Assembly: GCF_036231905.1 (NCBI RefSeq)
Contig: NZ_JAZARE010000002.1
Location: 248,001-312,000, forward strand
Direction: 5' to 3'
From: CAMLIZ01 sp036231905
GTDB taxonomy: Bacteria; Pseudomonadota; Gammaproteobacteria; Burkholderiales; Burkholderiaceae_C
DNA: 64,000 nt
Shown here: one piece after another, positions 8,453 to 16,199 of the stretch
Layout: each line of letters opens with the position of its first letter
How positions within the stretch are numbered: the stretch's first letter is position 1
Position numbers and translations under genes: made by a program
The notes under the pieces: model-generated
Databases searched by the model: none
What the model saw: only the letters and a program-made list of their open reading frames with translations
What the model was told of the DNA's origin: nothing

Positions 8453-8735
8453 CGCTCCTCCCCCGCGAAAAATTGATCTTCAGTGCATGGGCTTTCCAGC
8501 CCTTCGACCGCAACTCGGACAGGACACCTGTCGCGTCGGCACGTTGGCCCGGCCTGTTGCGGCCGTGGCGTGCGCGAATGTACCGGCCCACGAGCGCTGC
8601 ACCCGCCCTCTCCCCTTGAATCGAGACTGAGGCTCGGGGGATGGACTGCAGGCGGTCAATGCGGTAGGGGCTTGGGCGCTTGCTGCGCCTGGGTGCGCCG
8701 TTTGCTGGCAAAGCGCTCGACCAAGGAGGCGTCCC
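8453..8735. other. Divergent intergenic region, no gene seen
   Basis: 283 bp between the starts of the DUF1566 gene and the sugar dehydrogenase gene. The only clear signal is AAGGAGG just before the ATG at 8736. I see no convincing -35/-10 pair, repeat or coding frame. Confidence 0.5.
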
Positions 8736-10055
8736 ATGCATGTCCGCCTGACCATCCTGTTGCTCTCCCTCGGCATGGCGCTGGCGGCCTGCGCCGAAAC
8801 CACCCGCCTGGCCGAGCCCGTGGGCGTGGGCCCCAGCCCCACGCTGCCCGCACCGGACAAGCAGCTTCTGCCCACCGTGCATGTGGCCACCGCCGTGGGC
8901 TGGCCGGCCGGCAGCCAGCCGCAGCCGGCTGCGGGCCTGGCCGTGAAGGCCTTTGCCACCGGCCTGGACCATCCACGCTGGTTGTACGTGCTGCCCAACG
9001 GCGATGTGCTGGTGGCCGAGACCAATGCCCCCGAGCGCCCCGAGGGGGGCAAGGGTGTGAAGGGCTGGTTCATGAAGAAGACGATGAAGAAGGCGGGGGC
9101 GGGCGTACCCAGCGCCAACCGCATCACCCTGCTGCGCGATGCCGACGGAGACGGCGTGGCGGAAACCCGCAGCGTCTTCCTGCAGGGCCTGAACTCCCCC
9201 TTCGGCATGGCGCTGGTCGGCAACGACTTCTACGTGGCCAACGCGGACGCGGTGATGCGGTTCGCCTACACGCCGGGCGACACCCGCATCGTGGCGCCCG
9301 GCACCAAGGTGGTGGACCTGCCGGGTGGCCCACGCAACCACCACTGGACCAAGAACATCATCGCCAGCCGCGACGGCACCCGGCTCTATGCCACCGTGGG
9401 CTCCAACAGCAACGTGGCCGAACACGGCATGGAGGAAGAAGCCGGCCGCGCAGCGATCTGGGAGATCGACCCCCGGACCGGCAAGCACCGGCTCTTTGCC
9501 ACCGGCCTGCGCAACCCCAATGGCCTGGCGTGGGAGCCGCGCACCGGGGCGCTGTGGACCGTGGTGAACGAACGCGACGAACTCGGCAACGACCTGGTAC
9601 CCGACTACCTGACCTCGGTGGTCGATGGCGGCTTCTACGGCTGGCCCTACAGCTACTACGGCCCGCATGTGGACGAGCGTGTGAAGCCGCAGCGGCCCGA
9701 CCTGGTGGCCAAGGCGATCAAGCCCGACTACGCGCTGGGCTCGCACGTGGCCGCGCTGGGCCTGGCGTTCGCCGAGGGCACCGCCCTGCCCGCCCCCTTC
9801 AACGCCGGCGGCGCCTTCATCGGCGAACACGGTTCCTGGAACCGCAAACCCTTCAGCGGCTACAAGGTGGTGTTCGTGCCCTTCGCCAACGGCAAGCCCT
9901 CGGGCCAGCCGGTGGACCTGCTCGCGGGCTTCGTCAACGCAGACAACCAGGCGCACGGCCGGCCCGTGGGTGTGGCGCTGGACAAGCGCGGCATGCTGCT
10001 GGTGGCCGACGACGTGGGCAACACCATCTGGCGCGTGAGCCCGGCGGGGCGCTGA
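8736..10055 (+). CDS. PQQ-dependent sugar/sorbosone dehydrogenase-like lipoprotein
   Basis: 439-aa exported lipoprotein: hydrophobic leader then LAAC, with Cys19 as the lipid-modified residue. The mature part is a soluble glucose dehydrogenase/sorbosone dehydrogenase beta-propeller, with FATGLDHPRWLYVLPNG near residue 75, NPNGLAWEPRTGALWTVVNE near 265, VDGGFYGWPYSYYG near 300, IGEHGSWNR near 360 and KRGMLLVADDVGNTIWRV at the end. These blades match enzymes that oxidise aldoses using PQQ, probably passing electrons to the respiratory chain. The start is firm because AAGGAGG lies 8 nt upstream. No cytochrome partner or PQQ biosynthesis gene is in the window, so the true substrate and cofactor are inferred. 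Confidence 0.85.
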   Translation: MHVRLTILLLSLGMALAACAETTRLAEPVGVGPSPTLPAPDKQLLPTVHVATAVGWPAGSQPQPAAGLAVKAFATGLDHPRWLYVLPNGDVLVAETNAPERPEGGKGVKGWFMKKTMKKAGAGVPSANRITLLRDADGDGVAETRSVFLQGLNSPFGMALVGNDFYVANADAVMRFAYTPGDTRIVAPGTKVVDLPGGPRNHHWTKNIIASRDGTRLYATVGSNSNVAEHGMEEEAGRAAIWEIDPRTGKHRLFATGLRNPNGLAWEPRTGALWTVVNERDELGNDLVPDYLTSVVDGGFYGWPYSYYGPHVDERVKPQRPDLVAKAIKPDYALGSHVAALGLAFAEGTALPAPFNAGGAFIGEHGSWNRKPFSGYKVVFVPFANGKPSGQPVDLLAGFVNADNQAHGRPVGVALDKRGMLLVADDVGNTIWRVSPAGR

Positions 10056-10107
10056 ACTTCTGCGCGCCGCGTGGACAATCGCCTACCGCCTTGTTTCTCC
10101 TCGCGCC

Positions 10108-10350
10108 ATGAACCTGATCGACTTCGAACTCCGTGGGGAGCACATTCCGCTGGACGCGCTGCTCAAGGCCACCGGCCTGGCCGGCAGCGGCGGAGAAGCC
10201 AAGACCCTGGTGCAAAGCGGCAAGGTGCAGGTCGACGGCCAGCCGGAGCTGCGGCGCACGGCCAAGCTGCGCGCCGGCCAGGTGGTGGCCGTCACCGGAA
10301 CACGGGTGCGCCTGTGCACGCCGGCCGCCCCCACGGAAGGCGCAGGCTGA
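10108..10350 (+). CDS. RNA-binding S4 domain protein, YbcJ-like
   Basis: 80-aa protein that is almost entirely an S4 RNA-binding domain: IPLDALLKATGLAGSGGEAK, then LVQSGKVQVDGQ and the closing LRAGQVVAV. This matches the short YbcJ-type family thought to bind structured RNA or ribosomes. A GACAAT hexamer at 10073-10078, about 30 nt before the ATG, could be its -10 box. It follows the dehydrogenase by 52 bp and precedes a DUF3606 gene on the same strand. Confidence 0.85.
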   Translation: MNLIDFELRGEHIPLDALLKATGLAGSGGEAKTLVQSGKVQVDGQPELRRTAKLRAGQVVAVTGTRVRLCTPAAPTEGAG

Positions 10351-10416
10351 GGCTGGCCAGAGGGTGCTCGGTACGCCGCTTGCCGAAGTGCACTACCACA
10401 TCAGCGGGGTACCACC

Positions 10417-10602
10417 ATGGACGACAAGAAAAAGCCGGGCGGCCAGGACCGCTCGCGCATCAATGTGAACGAGGACTACGAGCTGCGCGACTGGTCGAAG
10501 AAGTTCGGCGTCACGCCTGAAGAGCTCAAGGCCGCGGTCAAGGTGGCCGGCGCCAACGCCTCGGCGGTGGAGAACTACCTCAAGAGCGGACGAAAGAAGT
10601 AG
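10417..10602 (+). CDS. DUF3606 small protein
   Basis: 61-aa basic protein matching DUF3606: NVNEDYELRDWSKKFGVTPE, then LKAAVKVAGANASAVENYL. The family folds as a short helical domain and is widespread in Proteobacteria with no known function. The conserved tryptophan and the GVT-x(2)-L turn are present. It converges with the histidine kinase gene across 22 bp. Confidence 0.85.
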   Translation: MDDKKKPGGQDRSRINVNEDYELRDWSKKFGVTPEELKAAVKVAGANASAVENYLKSGRKK

Positions 10603-10624
10603 CTGCCCCCACGCCGCGCGCCGG

Positions 10625-12022
10625 TCACCGCGGCGGCAGCCGCACCTGCACTCGCAGCCCGGGCTGCGCATTGCTGATGTCCAGCGTGCCGCCATGCGCC
10701 TGCACCACCAGGCCGCACAGGTACAGCCCCAGGCCGAAGCCGCCGGTGGTGCGCTGGCGCGCAGCGTCCACCCGGTAGAAGGCCTCGGTGAGGTGCGGCA
10801 GGTGCTCCGGCGCCACGCCGGGGCCGTGGTCTCGCACAGTGATGCTGAGCAGCCCACCGTCCATCGCGGCGGCAATGCAGGGTGGCGTGGCAGCCTGGGC
10901 GCTGTGGCGCAAGGCGTTGTCCAGCAGGTTGCGCAGCAGCAGCTTGATGCGCACCCGGTCCAGGGCCACCTCGCCGAGCTCGGGCGCCAGCGCCGTGGTG
11001 ATGCCCTGGCCGGCAAAGTGCGCTTCGAGCGTGTCGCGCACCAGGGCGGCGAAGTCCAGCGGCTCGCGCTGCAGCGCCGTGTGGCCACCGGCCAGGCGTT
11101 CGCCTTCGAGCAGGTCGGTCACCAGGTCGCGCATCTCGGCCAGGTCGCGCAGCAGCGCGCTGCGCGCCTCGCTTTCGTCCACCAGCTCGACGTTGACTCG
11201 GGCGCGGGTGAGCGGGGAGCGCAGCTCATGGCTGATGGCCAGCAGCAGCGCGCGCTTGGCGTCCAGCATGCGCTCGATCTCCTGCGCCATGTCGTTGATC
11301 TGCATCGCCAGGTCGCCCAGCTCGTCGGGGCGGCGCAGCGGGATGCGATGGGCGAAGTCACCCTGCCCGAACCGGATGGCGCCGTCGCGGATGTCCTCCA
11401 CCGGCCGGAACAGCCGCCGCACATAGGCATACGCCAGCAGGGTGGACAGCAGCAGCAGCGTCAGCGTGGCCCAGCCGATGTAGTGCGGCCCCATCTCGCT
11501 GGGCGAGGGGTCGGCAAAACCGAAGGTCACGCGGTGGCCGTCGGGCAGCTCGCGCACATGCAGCCATTCGGACGTGGTGCCGCTCAGCATGCGGTGCGGC
11601 AGCTCCCACGGATGGCGGCGCTCCGGATGCGAGGCCCAGTTCACCACCGGCCCGTCGATGCGCACGCTCAGGGGCAGGCGCTCGATGAGGGCGCGCGCCT
11701 TGGCGATGTCCGGCGGCATGCCGATCTGCGCGGTGAGCTGGTCCACGTAGTCGTTGGCCAGCGGGCGGCCATAACCTTGCCAACCCGCGCGCAGCAGGCC
11801 CTGCACGCCGCTGATGAAGGTGACGGTGACCACCGCCGCCAGCACCAGGAACAGGCTCACCAGGCGCCATTTCAGCGTGTGGCGAAAACGATAGACCGCG
11901 CCCTGCCAGCCGCGCGGGCAGACCCGGTGGCGCGTCGTCAAGGAAACGCCGGGCCGCCCCGAGTTTCCTTGTCCCCCGCGGGGGGCAGGCTGGGCGCAGC
12001 CCGGCCGTGGGGGCGCCATCAA
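10625..12022 (-). CDS. Two-component sensor histidine kinase
   Basis: 465-aa membrane sensor kinase of the CpxA/EnvZ type. One transmembrane helix (RLVSLFLVLAAVVTVTFIS) is followed by a periplasmic loop of about 100 aa, a second helix (WATLTLLLLSTLLAYAYV), a HAMP segment, the H-box AISHELRSPLTRAR with the phosphorylated His, and the ATPase motifs NLLDNALRH, DHGPGV and GFGLGLYL. It overlaps the response-regulator stop by an ATGA at 12019-12022. The first 27 or so codons are encoded by a GC-rich repeat-like segment and look unlike a sensor N-terminus. A TTG at 11941 is an alternative start. It is the third gene of a Spy-like / regulator / kinase operon, so envelope-stress sensing is plausible. 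Confidence 0.88.
   Translation of the reverse strand: MMAPPRPGCAQPAPRGGQGNSGRPGVSLTTRHRVCPRGWQGAVYRFRHTLKWRLVSLFLVLAAVVTVTFISGVQGLLRAGWQGYGRPLANDYVDQLTAQIGMPPDIAKARALIERLPLSVRIDGPVVNWASHPERRHPWELPHRMLSGTTSEWLHVRELPDGHRVTFGFADPSPSEMGPHYIGWATLTLLLLSTLLAYAYVRRLFRPVEDIRDGAIRFGQGDFAHRIPLRRPDELGDLAMQINDMAQEIERMLDAKRALLLAISHELRSPLTRARVNVELVDESEARSALLRDLAEMRDLVTDLLEGERLAGGHTALQREPLDFAALVRDTLEAHFAGQGITTALAPELGEVALDRVRIKLLLRNLLDNALRHSAQAATPPCIAAAMDGGLLSITVRDHGPGVAPEHLPHLTEAFYRVDAARQRTTGGFGLGLYLCGLVVQAHGGTLDISNAQPGLRVQVRLPPR
11933..12012. repeat. GC-rich REP-like repeat at the kinase/regulator junction
   Basis: The segment holds a perfect 8-bp inverted pair AAGGAAAC/GTTTCCTT (about 11940-11971), a CCCCCGCGGGGG palindrome and further G/C runs, ending just inside the kinase start. 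Its composition differs from both flanking genes. I recall similar strings between genes in Comamonadaceae, but copy number cannot be tested in this window. Confidence 0.45.
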
Positions 12023-12699
12023 CTCGGCCGCCCGGCGGCAAAGGCGTAGCCCACATTGCGCAGGGTCTTGATGCAGTCCAGCGGCTCCAGCTTCTTGCGC
12101 ACGCGGCTCACCAGGATGTCCACTGCGCGGGTGAACAGGTCCTCGGCCGACTGGCCGCGTAGGCTCTCCAGGATCTCGTCGCGGGTGAACACGCGGGCCG
12201 GCTCGCGCGCCAGCAGCACCAGCAGCTGGAACTCGGTGCCGGTGAGCTCCACGGCCTGGCCCTGGCGCAGCACCTGGCGCGTGCCCAGGTCGATGGCGAG
12301 GCCGTCGAACTGCAGCCGCTGCGACGGTGCCGCCGGCATGCGGCCGCGCCGCAGGATGGTCTGGATGCGGGCCAGCAGCTCGCGCGGCTCAAAGGGCTTG
12401 GGCAGGTAGTCGTCCGCGCCCAGCTCGAGGCCGACCACGCGGTCCATCACATCGCCGCGCGCGGTGAGCATCACGATCGGGATGTCGCTGCTGCGCCGGA
12501 TGGTGCGGCACAGCTCGAAGCCGTTCATCTCCGGCAGCATCACGTCGAGGATGGCGGCGTCATAGCCCCCACCCTCCAGGCGGGCCAGGCCCTCGCTGGG
12601 CCGCACCGCCGCGTCGAGCTCGAACTCGAAGCGGCGGAAGTAGGTGGCCAGCGGGGCAGCGAGGTGGTGGTCGTCGTCGATCAGCAGCAGGCGGCGCAT
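12019..12699 (-). CDS. OmpR-family response regulator
   Basis: 226-aa regulator. The receiver domain covers residues 2-115, with the acidic pocket LIDDD, phospho-acceptor Asp52 in AAILDVMLPEMNGFELC, and the conserved Lys in LPKPFEP. The C-terminal winged helix (130-222) shows LTGTEFQLLVLLA, VDILVSRVRKKL and IKTLRNVGYAF. It overlaps the kinase gene by 4 bp and follows the Spy-like gene by 16 bp, so the three probably form one transcript. The gene order resembles cpxP-cpxR-cpxA, which supports a role in envelope stress, though the orthology is inferred. Confidence 0.93.
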   Translation of the reverse strand: MRRLLLIDDDHHLAAPLATYFRRFEFELDAAVRPSEGLARLEGGGYDAAILDVMLPEMNGFELCRTIRRSSDIPIVMLTARGDVMDRVVGLELGADDYLPKPFEPRELLARIQTILRRGRMPAAPSQRLQFDGLAIDLGTRQVLRQGQAVELTGTEFQLLVLLAREPARVFTRDEILESLRGQSAEDLFTRAVDILVSRVRKKLEPLDCIKTLRNVGYAFAAGRPS

Positions 12700-12715
12700 G
12701 GCGCGGATTGTGATC

Positions 12716-13159
12716 TCAGTGCAGCCAGCGCTGCAGCAGCTCGCGTGCTTTCTGCTGCTGGGCCGGCTGCAGGCCGTCGTAGAAGTCGGCCAGGGCCGCG
12801 ATCACCTGCGGGCCGTGTTCCCGCATGGCCTGCATGCGCGCGTTCAGCAGGTCATGCGCATGCCAGCGGTCGAACGTGTGGTCCTTCACCAGGCCCTCCA
12901 GGTCGGCACGCCAGTCGCCCGGCCCGCGCAGGGCCACGCGCTGGGCCTGCACGCGGTCGAACAGCACGCCCAGGCGGGCCTGCCCGGTGTCGTCGAGCTG
13001 CAGGCGGCTGCTGACCTGGTCGACAAAGCGCTGGCGCCAGTGCGCGCTGCGCTGCTCCGCATGGCCGGCGCGATGGTGCCGCATCCGCCACGGGCGCCGC
13101 GTGAACCAGGGCAGCGCGCCCATCCAGCCGGCAAAGGAGGGTCGCAGCCAGAGTCGCAT
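12716..13159 (-). CDS. Spy/CpxP-like protein
   Basis: 147-aa helical protein rich in Arg, His and Gln. The pattern RLQLDDTGQARLGVLFDRVQ near residue 52 and LQPAQQQKARELLQRWL at the C-terminus resemble the LTxxQ repeats of Spy/CpxP periplasmic chaperones and metal sensors. The start at 13159 has AAGGA 8 nt upstream. The N-terminus (MRLWLRPSFAGWMGALPWF) is Trp/Arg-rich and is not a clear Sec signal, so the location is uncertain. It is the first gene of an operon with an OmpR-type regulator and CpxA-like kinase, where CpxP-type proteins usually modulate the kinase. Confidence 0.65.
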   Translation of the reverse strand: MRLWLRPSFAGWMGALPWFTRRPWRMRHHRAGHAEQRSAHWRQRFVDQVSSRLQLDDTGQARLGVLFDRVQAQRVALRGPGDWRADLEGLVKDHTFDRWHAHDLLNARMQAMREHGPQVIAALADFYDGLQPAQQQKARELLQRWLH

Positions 13160-13360
13160 GGGGTCGGTCCTTTCAAGGTTGATGCGGTCGCCTGGGCGCC
13201 ATGGTCGAGCGCCCGCCGCGGTGCGTCCTCTCCGTGGGGTATCGCCGTGTTTCGTTTCTTTTCGGCACGCCGTGACAAGCTGCGCAACCTGCCCCGGCCG
13301 GCCCGGGAATGGCAGGGGAGAAGGCGCCACTTTTGCGCATCGGCCTGCGGGAGCGGGCGC

Positions 13361-13366
13361 TAAGGT
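13361..13366 (+). promoter_or_regulatory. -10-like hexamer TAAGGT, 6 nt before the ATG
   Basis: TAAGGT at 13361-13366 is followed by 6 nt and the ATG at 13373. There is no Shine-Dalgarno, which suggests a leaderless transcript. No clear -35 box is visible. Confidence 0.4.
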
Positions 13367-13372
13367 GCCGTC

Positions 13373-16195
13373 ATGTGCCTGCCCGCCCTGCTGCCCTTCG
13401 TTCGCACGGCATTGCTGCTGCTGGCCCTGGCCACTGGCGGCCTGCCGGCGCATGGGCAGGCCGCCGCCAAGGACACCGAACGCGCGGCCATGGCCTTCAC
13501 GCGCGGCGACCCGCTGCCCGCCTGGGCCCTGCCCTTTGCCGAGCTGCCCGCCACCCAGCGCACCGACCCGGTGGTGATCCGCGTGGCCGAGACACAGGTG
13601 CACCTGGGCGAGGATGTGCGCTACCTGGTGAGCCGCGCGCTGCAGGTGAACGACGCCGCCGAGCTGGCGCAGATCGGCCAGTACCCGCTCTACTTCGTGC
13701 CGCAGTACCAGCGCATCCACCTGCACTCGGCGCGCCTCCTGCGCGGCAACCAGGTGCTGGACCGCACCCGCGAGGCCAGCGTGCGTTTCCTCGACCGCGA
13801 GAGCGGGCTGGAAAGCGGCATCTACAGCGGCATGGTGACCGCGGTGCTGCTGTTCGAGGACGTGCGCGTGGGTGACACCCTGCACCTGGTGTACACGCTG
13901 GAGGGGCGCAACCCTGCACTGGGCCCGCGCTACAGCCACAGCATCAGCTGGGACCATGCCGAGCCGGTGGAGCTGCGCCGCGCCACGCTGATCGCCCCGG
14001 CCGAGCGACAGATCGCCTGGCGCATGCAGGGCGACCATCGGCCCACCACCATCGCGCCGCGCGATCTGAGCGTGCCCGGCAGTGGCATGCGCGTGCTGCG
14101 CTTCGAGGAGCGTGGCATCGCCGGCCTGGACGACGAGCCCGCGGTGCCCGAGGACTACTTCTCCGCCCGCTTCCTGCAGCTCACCGAATTTGCCGACTGG
14201 AACGCGGTGGCCCAGTGGGCGCAGGGCCTGTTCCCGCCCGACGCCGAACTGCCGGCGGAGCTGGCCCCGCTGCTCGCTCACCTGCGCGCCATCGACTCAC
14301 CGGAAGCCCGCGCGGCCGCGGCGCTGCGCTGGGTGCAGGAGGAGATCCGCTACTTCAGCGTGTCCATGGGCGAGAGTTCGCACCGGCCCTACACGCCGGC
14401 GCAGGTGGTGCAGCGCCGCTATGGTGATTGCAAGGACAAGACCTACCTGCTGGTGACCCTGCTGCGCGCGCTTGGCATCGAGGCCGACCCGGTGCTGGTG
14501 GCCCTGACCAGCCCGCGTTCGCCCGCCCGCCTGCTGCCCAACCCCGACGTGTTCGACCATGTGGTGGCGCAGGTGCGCATCGATGGGCGCAGCTACTACC
14601 TCGACGGCACCCGGCTCGGCCAGCGCGGCCGGCTGGCCCGCCTGGGCGTGCTGGAAGGCGCCACCGGCCTGGTGGTGCGGCCCGACACGCGCACGCTGGT
14701 GGCGCTGCATGCGCCCGACCCGCTGGCGCTGGCCACCAGCGAACTGAGCGAGACCTTCACCGTGCAGGCGCTGGGCGGCACCGGCCGGCTGCAGATGCGC
14801 CAGACCTGGAACGGCACCAGCGCCGAGCTGATGCGCCTGGCCTACCAGCGCATGACGCCGGAGCAACGGCGCAAGCAGGTGCAAGGCGGCTACGAGCGGC
14901 GCTATCCCGGCATCCAGCTGGCCGCCGAGCCGCGCCTGGCCGACGACACCAACAACAATGCCTTCACGCTGGAGGCCGAGTTCGAGATCCCGCAGCTCAC
15001 GCGTGAGCACGACGGCGACTGGGCACTGCGCTTCTTCCCCGACAACATCGCCGGCACGGTGAAGCTGCCGGAGAACTTCAACCGCAGCTTCCCCGCCACC
15101 GTGGCCAGCGTGCCCTACCAGGCGCGCTACCACCTGGTGATCCGCTGGCCCGACGAGGTGAGCGTGATGCGCGAGCCGAGCAGCGTGCACCTGGCCAGCG
15201 ACTTTTTCCGCGCCGAGGTGCAGCGCAGCTTCCGCGGCAACCTCACCACCGTCGACATGCAGTACGCGCCGCGTGTGGCCGCCGTGCAGCCCGGTGAACT
15301 CAACCAGCTGCAGCAGGACCTGAAGGGGCTGGAGCGCTCGCTGCTCGGCGTGGTGGCGGTCAACCGCAATGCGGTCAAGCGCTCGGGCGGCCTGTTCGGC
15401 ATCGGCAAGACCACCCTGCAGGACACCATGAATGCGCGGCTGGACCAGCAGATCGAGCGCAACACACGCGCCATCCGCGGCGAGCAGTTGAGCGGCGACG
15501 ACCTGGCCGAGGCTCTGTGCGACCGCGCCGAAGCGCTGGCTGAACGGGGCCGTGCCGACGCCGGGCTCGCGGATGCCAACGAGGCGGTGCGTGTGGCGCC
15601 GGTCTCAGGCCGGGCCTACCAGTGCCGCGCCAACCTGCTGTTTGCCAAAGGTGAATTCGCGCAAGCCGTGCCCGACTATTCCCGCGCGCTGAGCCTGGGG
15701 CAGGAGGCGTATGGCGTGCTGTACCGGCGCGGCCATGCACGCTTCTATGCCGGCCAGTACGACGCAGCGGCTGCCGACTTCAGCAAGGCGGCCACATTGC
15801 GGCGCGGCAGCGGCAATGAAACCGACACGGCCTATGCGCAGCTGTGGCAGGCGTGGGCCCTGCAACGGGCCGGCCAGGCCCTGCCCAAGGAGCTGGAAGA
15901 CAGCGCCCGCCGCACCGCGCAGGAGCCCTGGCCCAAGCCGGCGCTGGCCATGCTGGTGGGCGCCTTGAGCCCGGAACAGCTATTGGCGCAGATCCAGCGG
16001 GCCAAGCGCGGCGACGAGCTCGAGTTGGCGCTGGCCGAGGCCTGGTTCCACCTCGGCCAGCATTTCCGCGCCATCGGCCAGCAGGCCCAGGCGCGCGAGG
16101 CCTTCGAAAAGGCCCGCGCGAAGGGCATTACCACGGCGGTGGAACATGCCGCCGCCGGGTTCGAGCTGGCCAGCGCGGGGCTGATGCGGCAGTAG
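13373..16195 (+). CDS. DUF3857/transglutaminase-like protein with TPR C-terminus
   Basis: 940-aa exported protein. A signal peptide (TALLLLALATGGLPAHG) is followed by a DUF3857 beta domain (about 55-270) and a transglutaminase-like cysteine-protease fold (about 300-440). The catalytic triad is visible: Cys in RYGDCKDKTYLL, His in FDHVVAQV and Asp in YYLDGT. After a long linker, tetratricopeptide-like helices fill about 700-930, with AYQCRANLLFAKGEFAQAVP and AEAWFHLGQHFRAIGQQAQA. DUF3857-transglutaminase proteins are periplasmic or membrane-associated, with unproven roles in protein or peptidoglycan processing. It is divergent from the Spy-like operon by 213 bp, so joint control is possible. 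The enzymatic activity is inferred from intact catalytic residues. Confidence 0.85.
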   Translation: MCLPALLPFVRTALLLLALATGGLPAHGQAAAKDTERAAMAFTRGDPLPAWALPFAELPATQRTDPVVIRVAETQVHLGEDVRYLVSRALQVNDAAELAQIGQYPLYFVPQYQRIHLHSARLLRGNQVLDRTREASVRFLDRESGLESGIYSGMVTAVLLFEDVRVGDTLHLVYTLEGRNPALGPRYSHSISWDHAEPVELRRATLIAPAERQIAWRMQGDHRPTTIAPRDLSVPGSGMRVLRFEERGIAGLDDEPAVPEDYFSARFLQLTEFADWNAVAQWAQGLFPPDAELPAELAPLLAHLRAIDSPEARAAAALRWVQEEIRYFSVSMGESSHRPYTPAQVVQRRYGDCKDKTYLLVTLLRALGIEADPVLVALTSPRSPARLLPNPDVFDHVVAQVRIDGRSYYLDGTRLGQRGRLARLGVLEGATGLVVRPDTRTLVALHAPDPLALATSELSETFTVQALGGTGRLQMRQTWNGTSAELMRLAYQRMTPEQRRKQVQGGYERRYPGIQLAAEPRLADDTNNNAFTLEAEFEIPQLTREHDGDWALRFFPDNIAGTVKLPENFNRSFPATVASVPYQARYHLVIRWPDEVSVMREPSSVHLASDFFRAEVQRSFRGNLTTVDMQYAPRVAAVQPGELNQLQQDLKGLERSLLGVVAVNRNAVKRSGGLFGIGKTTLQDTMNARLDQQIERNTRAIRGEQLSGDDLAEALCDRAEALAERGRADAGLADANEAVRVAPVSGRAYQCRANLLFAKGEFAQAVPDYSRALSLGQEAYGVLYRRGHARFYAGQYDAAAADFSKAATLRRGSGNETDTAYAQLWQAWALQRAGQALPKELEDSARRTAQEPWPKPALAMLVGALSPEQLLAQIQRAKRGDELELALAEAWFHLGQHFRAIGQQAQAREAFEKARAKGITTAVEHAAAGFELASAGLMRQ

Positions 16196-16199
16196 CCGG

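Noticed and set aside
8480..8640. A minus-strand open frame with CPSCGRR in the gap before the sugar dehydrogenase
   Set aside because: It has no ribosome site, it runs into the dehydrogenase gene antisense, and the cysteines look accidental.
7389..9956. An 855-codon minus-strand frame over the sugar dehydrogenase
   Set aside because: It is antisense to a lipoprotein gene with a perfect Shine-Dalgarno and propeller motifs, and it shows no recognisable features.
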